This document shows positions 11,861-23,472 of a DNA stretch of 64,000 nt, in pieces. The position numbers and the translations under genes are program-made. The first letter of the stretch is position 1. Every line of letters starts with the position of its first letter. Under the pieces are notes generated by a model, which saw nothing but the letters and a program-made list of their open reading frames with translations, had not been told where the DNA came from and did no database searches. This DNA comes from Austropuccinia psidii (Eukaryota > Basidiomycota > Pucciniomycetes > Pucciniales > Sphaerophragmiaceae): contig JALGQZ010000014.1 of the NCBI GenBank assembly GCA_023105745.1, positions 2,265,888-2,329,887 on the forward strand, in the 5' to 3' direction.

Positions 11861-12645
11861 CAGATTGAATAGAATGTTGTCACACCTGAGAGTAAATTAA
11901 ACAGTGATTCACTGTGGTTACAAATGTCCCAATATGCTGAGCAAACTCAAAAGAAGTTTGAAGAACTTGAAGCAAGCCATGAGAGGATGAAAAATTAACA
12001 GCCTCCATGGATAAAGTTGTTAAAACCCTTCAAGAAGGACATGCTCAATTGAGCAAAGCCTCTGAAGAAACCAACAAAAGGCTGAATATAGTCTTTGAGG
12101 AAGAACACCACAGCAGAAGGGACAGGAATTGTCTGGATCAAGATATATACAAATAGTTTAATGTCTACCATAACATAAAGCCCCAACCACAAGGCCATGT
12201 TAAGGATAATCCATATCACCCAGATGACATCAAACCAGATTCCATCCTGGTGAATAAAGAAAGATCTCCATCACAATACCAGGATGGGGATAATATGTCT
12301 TATTCTGAGAAAGAAGCCTTGAAACAGCTTCCTGAGGCCTCAAGCTGGCCCAAATTCTCTGGAACAGGGGAATATGATCATATGGAACTCATAGATTATA
12401 TTGATGGACTCTTTGTTGATGTACCAAGCATACCAGATTACTGGATTACTGCTAGACTAAATACAGCATTTAAAGTTCATGCTAGTATATGGTACACAGA
12501 AATGAAAAAAAACCATGGCAGAAGAAACTGGCCATTGTGGAAGAGTCAAATCATCCAAAAGTACAGTAATTGTACTTGGATATGGAAAAGGACAATGTCA
12601 TTCGAAAATGACAAATACTCTGTGGACAAAGATCCATATGAGTGA
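11861..12645 (+). pseudogene. Element A gag, capsid-like part (resumes after element B)
   Basis: The segment starts with the right CAGAT copy and continues the gag frame with WLQMSQYAEQTQ. A frameshift and stops follow near 11995-12160, where the same protein can be followed in pieces (KTLQEGHAQLSKASEETNKR). From 12250 a 131-aa frame carries the retrotransposon gag core: SWPKFSGTGEYDHMELIDY, YWITARLNTAFK, ASIWYTEMKK and WPLWKSQIIQKY. It stops at 12643-12645, and the protein continues at 12688 in another piece. Confidence 0.8.
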
Positions 12646-13935
12646 TGTCTTAGCCAGTCTAAAAGACTTAAAGCCATTGATCCTCAGATGAAAATCCAAA
12701 TGAGGAATCACAAGCTTCTGACACAACCGCCAGGAGAACTAGAGCATGCATTAAAATGCAGATGCAACCAAAATTGCACTCTGGATGGCATTGCTAATAC
12801 CTTACAAGACATAAGGAAAAGAACTGATATAGGGAAATTCACCCGATATAAGAGCAGTAGTTTCAAAGAGAAACAACCTTTCAGGGTAGAGTTTAGAGAC
12901 AACCCCAAAGAAAGGGTGGCAGAAGTGACAAAGAAGAGGAATTATTGTCACAATTGTGGTTCAGCAGACCACTATGCCAACAACTGTCCAAAGGCAAAGA
13001 GAAAAGTCTATGCCATTGAGAAAGTCCCAGAGGAGGAATCCCCAACAGAGGATTCTGAATCAGACTCCATGGGTGATGCCATCAGAGCACCATCTAATGA
13101 TGACCAATACCCAAGAGAAGAATTTCTAGTGGAACACCAAGAGGAACCCCCACTAGAAATTAAGGACATACAGTTGGAAGCAGGGATGCCACAGGACACT
13201 GCCAACAAAAACTTGTGCAAACATAGACAAGATGCACAAACATTCCTGGTTACACCAACCAAAGGGATGGCATATATACATGGAACAGCCACAAAGGTGA
13301 CTGTCTGTATTGACAATTCTTAACATCCACTGATCATTGATAGTGGGGAACACTGCTCCATAGTGGCCAGAAATTATCTGGATAACCATCTTTCAAATTG
13401 GGAAATCCATCTCTTGCCCACTGAGGCAAAGAACTTTAAAAGTGCTTCAGGGAAGATGACTTCTATTGGGACAATTCTCAAAGAGATAATTATACCCCAC
13501 AGGAAGGGTAACATCAGACTCAACCCAGAGTTTGTAGTTCTTGATGATGCCCACATCCAAGGCTTCTTACTGGGAACAGATTACCAAAGGATGTATGGCA
13601 TAGATATTTACAATAGTATAAACAGGCACATTACCATTGGTACCAACAAGGAGAAGAAGTTTTCACTTGATATATACCAAATCTCTACCCATGATCCACT
13701 GGAGGAGTTACTGAATGAATTCAGAGAGGGCCAGTTTAGCACTACCCTCACCAGTAAACAAAAACTAAGTTTACTGAAGATGCTGAGGAAGAACAGACCA
13801 GCATTTGCTATTGGTGAAGAGCCACTAGGCAAGATCAAAGGCCATGATATAGAGCTATATCTGGATGTGGAAAGACCTTATCCGCCCATTCTCAGGAGAC
13901 CTCCTTGTCCAGAAATTTTGGAAACCAGGAAATAA
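12646..13935 (+). pseudogene. Element A nucleocapsid, protease and start of reverse transcriptase
   Basis: The frame 12688-13323 holds the CCHC knuckle CHNCGSADHYANNC and an acidic linker. It ends with TAA at 13321-13323. The same frame goes on directly with the protease motif IIDSGEHCSIV and then FLLGTDYQRMYGIDIY, so the stop sits only a few codons before the catalytic Asp. The frame reaches 13935 (LYLDVERPYPPILRRPP), which is the entry to reverse transcriptase. Another TAA ends it there. Confidence 0.8.
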
Positions 13936-15200
13936 ATTGAAAAACATATGTATTAACTCCTGGACATGGATGTCATCAGAAAGATTGGACATAATGATAT
14001 AGTGGAAATACCACTCCTGTCCTAATCACCTGCCATGATGGCAAGTCTAGACTGTGTAGAGACTTTAGAGCTCTGAACAACTATACAAAAGCAGACAGGT
14101 ACCCTATACCTAGGATACCTCATGCCTTGGATAAACTATCAAAAGCCAAATACATAACCAAAATGGATTGTATGAAAGGTTTCCACCAAAATGGAGTTAA
14201 ACTAAGCTCCATGAAATTGCTCAGAACAATATGCCATATGGGCATATATGAGTATACCAGGATGCCATTTGGCATCAAAAATGCACCAGCTCACTTCCAA
14301 AGGATGATGGACACAATATTTCAAGAAGAAATATCAGAAGGCTGGATGGTGGTATATATTGATTATATCATTATATACTCAGAGACATGGTAAGACCATG
14401 TACAATGCATAGACAGAGTGCTAAGTAAATGTACACCCATCAATCTGAAAATTTCATTGAAAATGTTTAACTTTGGCCAACAAGAGCTACTAGCTCTAGG
14501 ACATAAAGTCTCAGGTCTTAGTCTGGAAATTGACCAGAATAAAGTGGCAGCAGTACTGCAAAAGCCAGTACCAAAGAGCATTGAAGAGATGCAATCTTTC
14601 CTTGGGTTTTCTAGCTACTATAGAAACCACAGGAAGAATTTTGCCCACATAACTAGTAGTTTATACAAGTTATGTTCAAAAGATGTAGTTTTTGAAATTA
14701 CCAAGGAAAGGAGTGATGCATATGAGAGGATCAAATATGAACTCACAAATGCACCTGTGCTCATCTTTCCTGACTTTGAACTACAATTCAAGTTATACAT
14801 AGATGCAGCATGTAGCCAAGGCTTAGGAGCAGCCCTTCACCAAAGACAAATTGTATATGATGAACCAAGACAGGGAGTAATATGTTACATCTCTAGGAAA
14901 CTGAAAGATTCAGAAGCCAGGTATGGGGCCACCCAGACTGAATGTATATGCTTAGTCTGGGATCTGGAAAAACTCCATTACTATCTGGAGGGTGCAGTCT
15001 TTGAAGTCTACACAGACTGCACAGCCTTTAAGTCTTTACTGAACATGAAGACTACAAATAGACGCATGCTGAGATGGCAAATAGCCATCCTGGAGTATAG
15101 AGGGAATATGAATATCATTTAAAAAGAAGTTAAAAGTCATACCAATGAAGATGGCCACTGGATAATGTCAGGAGCAATCCAGCTTATGGCCCTGAAGTTG
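13936..15200 (+). pseudogene. Element A reverse transcriptase and RNase H, catalytic box changed
   Basis: From 13936 to 14126 the fingers region is broken by stops and a frameshift. The frame 14127-14393 has MDCMKGFHQNG and TRMPFGIKNAPAHFQRMM, but the catalytic box reads YIDYIIIYSE: the second Asp is Tyr (TAT at 14364-14366 instead of GAT), which should abolish polymerase activity. The frame 14418-15122 continues with [25 protein letters not shown] and RNase H ([27 protein letters not shown]). The end of RNase H, around 15120-15200, is out of frame. Confidence 0.85.
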
Positions 15201-15223
15201 TAGCCAAGATCCCTATCCGTTTC

Positions 15224-16927
15224 ATGGAAATAGATAGGAGGAAGAACTTCAGATTCTCTGAATGGGAACCAGAAAGTGGTACCCCTGACAGTGGAAACAC
15301 TGATTCGGAAGGAACCGATACTCTCATACTGGGAATAAGTTCCTCAGAACTGCACAATGAATTTTTCAGTGCAGTACTGAAGTCTTATGCCAAACACAAA
15401 CAGTGTGGCATATTACTACAACTCCTTCAACAAAAATACAGGAGTCCAGAACTGGAATCCCAGCTGGAAGAACCCTGGTTGAGGGCCTATAAGGATAACA
15501 AGTTCTTCCTTGTAGATGGCCTGCTTTACCACAGAGAGAATCACACAAGTGCACTCACAGTGGTAGACAGAGACCACAGCTCCCTGATCCTGCAGGAATG
15601 CCATGACTGCCCCTATATGGGACACATGAGTGAGGATAGGACCAAAGAGAGGGTAGCAAGCACAGCTTGGTGGCCCAAGTGGGAACAAGAGTTGAGTGAA
15701 TACATCAACACTTGTGAAATATGCCAAAAGGCAAATAGGAAACATGGGAAGAAGTATGGGTTACTTCAACATATAGAGGAACCCAAACACCCGTGGGAAA
15801 CCATCAATATGAACTGGGTCACAGGACTTGTCCCAGGGGGCAAAGAAAACTACAATGCCTGCTTACTCATAGTTGATAGGTCCAGCAAGAGTATGAGGTG
15901 TCTACCATGCCATAAAGAGGACACAGCCATGGACACTGCTCTGTTATTCTGGAATAACATCATATCTACCTGTGGAGTCCCTAAAATAATCATTAGTGAT
16001 AGGGACCTAAAATTCACATCTGAATTTTGGACCAACTCCTATGACATTCTTGACACCAAGCTTGCATTTTCCACAGCTTACCATCCATAAACAGATGGCC
16101 TAGCTGAAAGGATGATCCAGACAATGGAGGACATCCTCAGAGGGTTCTGTGCCTATGGCATGGAATACAAGGACCATGAAGTATACACCCATGACTGGGT
16201 TACCCTTCTACCAGCTGTTCAATTGGCTTGAAATATAAGTCAGCACTCTACCACAGGAAAAACACCTGCACTGGTAGAGAAAGGGTGGAATCCCCTGTTG
16301 CCTGTGGATCACTTGAAGAAGAATCTTCTGACCATCTACCCCACAGCCAAGGATTTCCATGACATGTGGAAGAGGGCTTGTGACACAGCTACCAAATGCA
16401 TAGCTGAGGCAAAAGAATATAATAAGCAGAGGTGGGACAAGACACACATGGAAACTGACTTTAAGGAAGGGTACCAGGTGCTAGTGTCTACACTAAACTT
16501 TAATAATCTTAAAGGAACAAAGAAGATGAGATACTCCTTTGTAGGGCCCTTCACTATCATTAAGTTGATAAGAAAGAATTCAGTGGAAGTCAAACTTACA
16601 GAGGAATCTTTCAGGAAGCACCCAGTCTTTCCAGTAAGCTTAGTCAAGCCATACTTCCAAACAGAGGAGGATAAATTCCCCTCCAGGAGGAGGAACCCTA
16701 CACCACCAGAGATAGTGAAAGTGGAGGATTCCCCTGGACTTGTGAGTAAAATCATCAGGGCCAGGAAGATCAGACTTAATGGGAAGGGTCAAAGACAATA
16801 CTTAGTCAGATTCAAGAACCAAACAGATGATAAGGACAAATTGTTGGCAAAAGATGCCATACCAGATGGGAACCTTCATTTAAGGAGATTCAGAGCCTCT
16901 AGTAGGACTGAACAGTCACATCCATGA
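15224..16927 (+). pseudogene. Element A integrase and chromodomain-like C-terminus
   Basis: Frame 15224-16090 has the HHCC zinc finger ([20 protein letters not shown]) and the integrase core. The first catalytic Asp is replaced: [12 protein letters not shown] at 15812-15814, where element B has MDW. Asp of [13 protein letters not shown] is present. A TAA at 16088-16090 and a TGA near 16229 break the core around DGLAERMIQTMED. Frame 16298-16927 carries the SH3-like region (YQVLVSTLNFNN, GPFTIIKLI, HPVFPVSLVKPY) and the chromodomain-like end (IIRARKIRLNG, QYLVRFKNQ, LHLRRFRAS). Confidence 0.85.
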
Positions 16928-16937
16928 TGAGCCTTTT

Positions 16938-16951
16938 TTAGAGGGAGGGTA
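16938..16951 (+). promoter_or_regulatory. Polypurine tract of element A
   Basis: AGAGGGAGGGTA lies directly before the TGTCAG of the 3' LTR, the expected place for plus-strand priming. Confidence 0.8.
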
Positions 16952-18293
16952 TGTCAGCCTGTGACTCAAAACCAGAGCACAAGCATGACAACCAAAATAC
17001 CATAAACCAATGGTATAGCCAGGATACCACCAAACCATGGAGCTGAGCCAAATTAGCTCAAAAGGTATCAAAAGAAAAGGGAAACTCACCCCTTTCCAAA
17101 TATACAATCCCATTATCATAGGACAAAGAATAACAACATTATTCCTGCTCAAAGTTGTTGCTTAGCATAAACCTTAATTTTCACCTCTAATCTGAAATAC
17201 AGAGTCAGAGGCTTAACCCCATCAAATGGGTATTCAAAATGAAGCTCTAAGTCAGGGCTATTTAATGGTACCAGCCAAACTGACCTAGCTCCAGTATTAC
17301 TGAAGTTATGACCAAATTCAGGCCAAATAAGGGTGAACAAAACATTCACCTCCCATCTACCTTCTACAGTTTTAGTGTGAGATACCTAAAGTGGGGTCTT
17401 TTTGGAAAGAGCGCAATCAGGGCTATTTTATGGTGTCATCCATTTCCTCATATCTCAACTACAACAAAAGTTATGGGGCAAACAAGCCCAAAATGATTAC
17501 CATATCAAATAAGGTATCATTGTGTAGAATGCATACAGGGCTGCACACCAAACCAATTTGAGGTTGATATCTCAAGAATTGACAAAGGTATGGCTTTTTT
17601 AAGGTCAGAATCCCACATTTTGGCCACTACAGCCTTACCATGGGATAATATCCCATAGCCATGATTATGAGGTGTCAAACAGACAAAGAAGCATGCTTAT
17701 ACTTCAATACCTTATAAGTCAGTCAATACTGGGGTCCCATACAGTTTCTGTACAGCATTCTACGTGTCATACACGTCAGAAGAAGGCTGTGTGGTCCCCA
17801 GATGAACGTTTTAACCCTGTATTGGTGAAAACTGCCCAAATGTGGTTTCAAAACCACATCTGAGCCCAATACAGGCTATACAGGCCTTTTTCAAACCACA
17901 AGTCTGTCTCAGAGAGTGAAAAAATCTTCACTTCCTCTATGTGGAAAGGTCTAGTAGCCTTTCCACCCCATTTCAGGATAAAAGGAGGGCTTTTCACAGC
18001 CAGAAAAGCTTTCCACATCCTACGTAGTAAGACTGTCAAAAACAGTTTTACTCTTGGAAAATAACCAGGTATAATTGTAGGCTTTATTATTGTCATCCAA
18101 CAGGTAAAGCTGCACCCAGGGCTTTCAACAGTGCTCACCACCACTATTTTATAATAGTAAAGCCCTTTAAATTTTATTATAAAATCCTCATTCTCTATCA
18201 ATACTTTTATTTTAAATCTTTTATCACGTGTCACAGTCACAGTTAAAGTTGTAAATATCCTAATTACTACTTCTACATAGACTCAACCTGACA
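16952..18293 (+). repeat. 3' LTR of element A
   Basis: Direct repeat of 206-1628 with the same ends, about 80 bp shorter. Most of the difference is one deletion near 17490, where the 5' LTR has extra bases between GGGGCAAACAAG and the shared stretch CATATCAAATAAGGTA. It is followed by the right CCACC duplication at 18294-18298. Confidence 0.93.
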
Positions 18294-20136
18294 CCACCAT
18301 TGCCACCTGGGTGTGGGCTCCACCTCTAGAGTTGAAGGTGCCCATGCCATGGTGAAACTTTGGGTCCAAAGGTCCACTGGTACTCTCCTGGAGGTAGTTA
18401 GGGATCTCCACATTGCATTCAGAAAACAATTTATTGAAATTATGAACAGAATCTCCAAAGAAATGATTGTCCATGTCAAGAATTTTCCTCCACATATCTG
18501 TGCCCTCAATGGCAAGGTGTCTCATTATGCTCTTCAGATGGCCATTGACAATTTCAAAACCAAATTTCCTCCCAATGAAAAATGCACCAACAAATACAAC
18601 AGTTATCAAGGAACTCCTTGCAAGCATAAGACCCAAAAGGCATTTGCCAAGCGCCAAAGCCTTGAAATATCAGACTTCCATCTTAAATGGCATTTGAATT
18701 TTCCTGTGAGGGTTTTTAATTTCTCATTCTTATTTTTTTTCTTATTAACTGATTTTATTTGTCATATTCTCCTCAGGCTGGTCTTCAAGGTGATGATCAA
18801 AGTGTTGAAAAAGAATGAAAGAATGAAGCCCAGAAAATATTTGGAGCTATTGCGGAAGACCTTTTTCAAATACCAATGGCAGAAATCATCCCAATTCTTC
18901 ACCATTTTCAAGATGTTTTGACTTGAAAAGTCCCATTTGATCAAATTCCCAAGTGTCAAGAGGATGATCAATATTATGAAGACCCTCTAGAATTCAAGAA
19001 TATCTACGGAAGACTTCAAGGAGCCAAGAATAAAAACAAAAATCCAAACAAAAGAGAACCTTCAAGATTTTAAATAATTTAAAGTCAATCCAAGAGAAGA
19101 GGAAGACCCCCATCAAAAGTGACCAGCACAACAACATCAAGATCACAGTCAAATGTCCCCTCTCTAATTATGGAAGTGGACTAATCTGAAGATTCTGAAG
19201 ATTCTGAGGACTTATTATCTAAATCAATTAGTTCATCAGATTCACTACCCTCAGCAGCTGAATTAAATAAATCAGAAGTCACCCTTAGAAGGTCCAGAAG
19301 ATTGGCAATTGGAATCAAAACCTCACAAAGACAATCACACAAGCCTGCAGCCAGTTTGAAGATATATGATGCAATTGACTTGGCCTGTGAGCATTTTCAA
19401 AGCAATTATCACACAAGTGATGAATAGTCCAAGCTCTTTGTGAGTTTCTGATGATTTTTAATGTATATTTCTCTTGTTTGTTTTGATATTTATTCATTTT
19501 TTGACCTTAATTTGTCAGATAACTGGCTCAGAAGACTTTCCCAAGTTTATATTGAAATACACCTTCAAGGCCATCAATGTCCAGGGTGATGGAAACTGTG
19601 GCTACAGAACAGTGTCCCACTACATTCACAAGACTCAAGATCAATGGGCTGATGTCAGAGGTAACTTGGCTGAAGAAATTCCACAAAATCAAGACCTTTA
19701 TGAAGCCATGAACACCTTAATTCCCTCAGTATCCTCCTATTTGGACGGAATGGTATGAAGATGTTGGCCGGGCTCCAAAAAGCAAGTGGATGTCCATGCC
19801 TGACATGGGGGATCCAATTGCAAATAAGTATAAAAGACCAGTTTTCTTTCATTCCACAGTCCAATCTTTTTCTTTTTTCCCTTATTTCTGTCCTCCAAAT
19901 GATAATCCCCCATCCTCATCTGCTTCTTGGATAGCTGTGCTCATTTTGTTCCTTTGGACATAATCATTTCTAAAATTTATCCAGTCCCCCCCATTACTGT
20001 GAATTGGGAGATTTGTGCCCAATCACAAGCCCTGGGGTGGGCTGAAAAATTTAAGAAACACAAAATGTTGTATTTGTCCAATCTTCCTCCCCCCTCTCAG
20101 AAGAAACCCACTATTTTGGAGGTTGATTCTGATTGA
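18294..20136 (+). pseudogene. MULE-1 transposase C-terminus and OTU-like protease domain (right of element A)
   Basis: After the CCACC duplication the frame reads LGVGSTSRVEGAHAMVK, then a SWIM-like finger (KCTNKYNSYQGTPCKHK), then WHLNFP. An intron follows at 18706-18776 (GTGAGG...CTCAG), at the same place as in MULE-2. The next exon has stops and a basic, serine-rich region. The zinc knuckle seen in MULE-2 is broken here: a Cys is Phe and another is a stop near 19428. A second intron is 19440-19518. The last exon holds the OTU-like domain: VQGDGNCGYRTVSHYI with the catalytic Asp-Gly-Asn-Cys, and AHFVPLD with the likely catalytic His, ending at 20136. A frameshift lies near 19755. Confidence 0.75.
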
Positions 20137-20806
20137 TTGATTTTTTTATATACAATTTATGCCAATTATCCCTCCTCAGTCATATTTATTTCTTAAATCC
20201 CACCTTAGTCTCCTTTTTTATCAAAAATGTGGAACTTTTGTACTTAGAAATAGTCATATTACAAACAAGGAAAAAAATCTGAAAAAATACACTTATTGCC
20301 CCTGCACTTGCTGTCCCACCAAAATAATTCCCCAAAATCATGGGCTTCTGGTTCTTTATTTTCCAGATTGAACCCTTCAATTTAAAAAAAATTAAGGAAA
20401 TTCATAAGTGGGAAGTTATTAAGTTAACTTTTAAAAATAGGCATATTTCAATTATGGGAAAAAACATTTGAAAAAAAACCCTTTTTGCACCTTCACTTGT
20501 CCCGCCAAAAAAAATCCCAAAATTATGTCCTTCTGGTGCTTTATTATTCGGATTGAACCCTTCATTTTAGAAAAAATTAAGGAAGTTCAGAAGTGGGAAG
20601 ATTTGAAATGAATTTTTGAAAAAAATATGCCATTTTGGCATATTGGCCAAATTTGTGAAATTTGGCAAAAAAAATGAAAAAATTTGTGCATATTGACATG
20701 CCAAGTCAGGAAAATATGGCAAAAAAAATTCAAAAAAATCCTCAAAACTGAGCCTGAGGAATTTCTTTTGAAAAATAAGGTCACTTACGTGTGTTTACCA
20801 ACACCC
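20137..20806 (+). repeat. MULE-1 right non-coding end with subterminal repeats and terminal inverted repeat
   Basis: No gene is seen. Two copies of a degenerate unit containing GGCTTCTGGTTCTTTATTTT lie near 20300-20370 and 20490-20565. MULE-2 has three copies of this unit. The end, 20780-20806, is the terminal inverted repeat (CTTACGTGTGTTTACCAACACCC). Confidence 0.7.
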
Positions 20807-20929
20807 TAAATCTAACTCAATTGCACATTTTGAAGTTTGGTCAAATTGGAAACCACCTACCATTTCCTCAGCCAATGACCCCTTTGAATCACACATTGGA
20901 CTAAGCCAGACCAAACAATGAATGGAAAG

Positions 20930-22010
20930 ACAAGCTCAAAATCAAGAGCCAAAGAAAAAAGCAGATATTCCAGTAACTTATATTAAAAAAAGATGAACAA
21001 ACAGTCATAATACCCACAGAATTCAAAAACTCTAATATTCCAAAGCCAGACCAACCTGAGGATGAAATTGAAAATATTTCCCATAAAAATGAGGATTAAA
21101 TCATTCCCAAAGAAAAAAAGAAAGTCAGAAAACCTCAAAAGAAACATGATGAGCCAAAATTAGAAATAGATAAAATTACCAAGAAAATTATACAACAAAA
21201 GATTAACCTCACCATTGAAGAAATTCTGAGGATGTCACCAAATTTTGTCCATAAACTACAGGAAATATCAGAAAAAGACAAGGAGAAAATTAAATTACTC
21301 AATTCAATGGATCTTCAAGAAAGACTACTAACATTTGAATTCAAAGAAATACCAAATCCCAAGATTCATTATGCCTGTCCTTTGGGCTTTATGGAAATAT
21401 CCATTTAAAAGAAAGAATATCCTATCAGAGCATCAGTAGAAACTGTGGAATAAATGAACATCATACCAGAAGAAACAGCAATCAAATCCTCACTTACAAC
21501 AAGAAAACTAAACATGAACCTTTGGGGAGTTGCAGGCCATACTACTTCATTTGTGGCACTTTCCGAATTTCCTCCAATCATTTTGGCTTCAGCTGAAGAA
21601 ACCTAAATCCACTTTTCATTCCAAAAGGATCTGTCTATACAGTACTTGGAAGGACCTTCCTGGAAGACAGCAACATTATTTTAGAGTTTTCCTGTAAACA
21701 ATGTAAAATACTCAGCTATAAAGAACCTGATAAAGAAGATTATGCATGCCAATATGAAAACCTCAAGCCATTGGATGGCAGACTGGTCCACCTAGGGGAA
21801 TAGATTCATTCAATATGGAAAAGTTGATCAGAAACACCCCAGGAAAAAAGTTTCAAAATGCAAAAGTAGACAATACCATGCTGAATTCAACCCAGAAGAT
21901 GCAAGAGATATCCATACCTCCAAAAAGTGATAAATTTAGCCAAGAAATAAAAAACAAAAAATGGCCAAACAACCTCAAAAGAAAACCTGAAGACTCAACC
22001 TCTGAAGATT
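20930..22010 (+). pseudogene. Fossil Ty3-like gag-protease region, active site lost
   Basis: One frame, broken by only a few stops, reads NLTIEEILRMSPNFVHKLQEIS, NSMDLQERLL, PKIHYACPLGFMEISI, AIKSSLTTRKLNMNLWGVAGHTTSF and ILSYKEPD. From memory this matches a retropepsin-bearing gag-pro protein common in rust genomes. The family's DTG motif is here ETV followed by Glu and a stop (21437-21448), so the aspartic protease is dead. It lies just right of MULE-1. It has no LTRs that I can see and is an old remnant. Confidence 0.55.
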
Positions 22011-23472
22011 AATTACCCAATATAGTTTACAAGCAAATTCACAATAATGGAGAAGCCTGCCAGATTTTTGTGGATGGAAATAAAAAAAATAAATGGAAAC
22101 CCTTTTAAAACTAAACCCAAAAGTAATAAAGTCAGATTTAGTGAACATCATTGAGCCTTCAGATGAAGAAATTATCAATTAAATAGTAAAAGACATAACA
22201 ATTATGGAAGAAAAAGACCCATGATCTGAAATGCACATACCATATCAGCTTTTTGGAAAGACCACTGTACAACGAAGAAGAACCTTATGAATAGAAACTG
22301 TAAAGCCCTTAATTCATCCAGAAACCTCCCAAGGAGGATTATGAAACCAAATCCATCTTAGAAAACAAATACAACTACCTTTACTTGCCATATATTACCT
22401 TTGAAGCCCTTTAAGGGGATTAAGCTCAAGACATTTTATATGAAGACAAATATATATTTCACCTTCCAGGAGAAAGCTTGAGCAAAATCCAACTCCTAAA
22501 GCCATTAACTGAAAAGTGAACTAAAGAAAACCTTGAAAATCAATTCTGGGATAAACAATTTTCAATGGGAATTTTACCAAGAAGACAACTCTACTTCAAT
22601 CAAATTTGGGCCCAATAGTACCTTGGATTGAATGCATCAACATATCAAATTGGAAAACTGAAATGGGCTATAGATGGATATATATTCATTCATGAAGAAT
22701 TATGGTGGTCATATTTCCATCAGAACAAGAACTTAAAGAAATAAATGCCTTTGTGGATGCCCTCAAAGACCTTATTTTGGCCAGATTACTCAACAGACAC
22801 TCACCTTTCCCACTTGGGGGAGTTCAACTCTAAATAAAATCAAAAAAATCAAGATCCTTTCTCTAATAATGTATCAGCATCCTTCATGAAATGTATCAAA
22901 ATCCTTACTGGTTCTTGAAAATAAAACCAGAGCCCTGTCCTGATATTTCCACAGTTTTCCTTCCAGATATTGAGTTTGAGGACATCTTTTAAAAAGAAAA
23001 TTCACCATTAGAAACTTTCATATCTCATCCATGGAAAGAATTACCTGGATTCAACCTTACAAAATATGAATTCCTGGAGTTACTGACCTGGGATAGAATT
23101 GAAGGCATCCTTGGAAACCAATACTGGAATGAGATATTTTACATGGATGAAAACCTCAGGAAATCACTACTTTGGAGGACCTGGGAATGCCAATGCTTTC
23201 TCAACCTTCAGGATTTTGAAATTAAAAATGGAAAAATAAGCAAGATCTCAAGAGGATATCTTGTAAAAAATGCTACATGGGATTGCCACTGGGAAGAAAC
23301 ACTTAGAACAGAAATCCTCAGTCTTGAAAGTGGTTCAACTAAATCTAACACAGAAGATTGGGGATCCTTCTGTCAAAAGTACCTTGTGAAAACTTTCAAA
23401 AGAGAAGAAAGGATGGGAGGAAAAATCCTCAAACAAGAATTAGTGAAGAAAATACTTGGTCAAAAGAATTAA
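22011..23472 (+). pseudogene. Unrecognised continuation of the fossil retroelement, ending in a 109-aa frame
   Basis: The plus strand keeps a protein-like character (Lys, Glu, Asn and Pro rich) with stops and frameshifts. Readable pieces are YLPYITFEAL, PFPLGGVQL and FPLDIEFEDIF-like segments. The longest clean part is 23143-23472: MDENLRKSLLWRTWECQC to KKILGQKN, with DCHWEETLRTEILSL and FCQKYLVKTFKREERM. I recognise no catalytic motif. It is probably the rest of the same retroelement protein. No function can be assigned. Confidence 0.35.

Larger units (their letters stand above)
206..18293 (+). mobile_element. Element A: Ty3/gypsy LTR retrotransposon with chromodomain-like tail, split by element B
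   Basis: The two LTRs (206-1628 and 16952-18293) begin TGTCAG and end CTGACA, are flanked by the CCACC duplication, and have a primer-binding-site candidate inside the left LTR and a purine tract before the right LTR. The gene order gag, zinc knuckle, protease, reverse transcriptase, RNase H, integrase, chromodomain-like is the Ty3/gypsy order (integrase last). Element B (3357-11860) lies inside the gag region. Without B, A would be about 9.6 kb. Many stops and frameshifts, and changed catalytic residues in reverse transcriptase and integrase, show it is inactive. Confidence 0.93.
1..20806 (+). mobile_element. MULE-1: Mutator-like DNA transposon, interrupted by element A, left end outside window
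   Basis: The flanks of element A (1-205 and 18294-20806) join into one sequence that matches MULE-2 (38718-43140) on the opposite strand, including two introns at the same sites. The right end at 20806 carries the terminal inverted repeat, seen in reverse complement as GGGTGTTGGTAAACACACGT. The left end lies before base 1. If this copy has a 9-bp TSD, its right half should be 20807-20815 (TAAATCTAA). The coding part contains stops and frameshifts, so it is a dead copy. Confidence 0.85.

Noticed and set aside
18313..18921. Single 202-aa gene
   Set aside because: The frame reads through a GT-AG intron (18706-18776) that also exists in MULE-2. The hydrophobic stretch FNFSFLFFFLLTDF is intron sequence, not a membrane segment.
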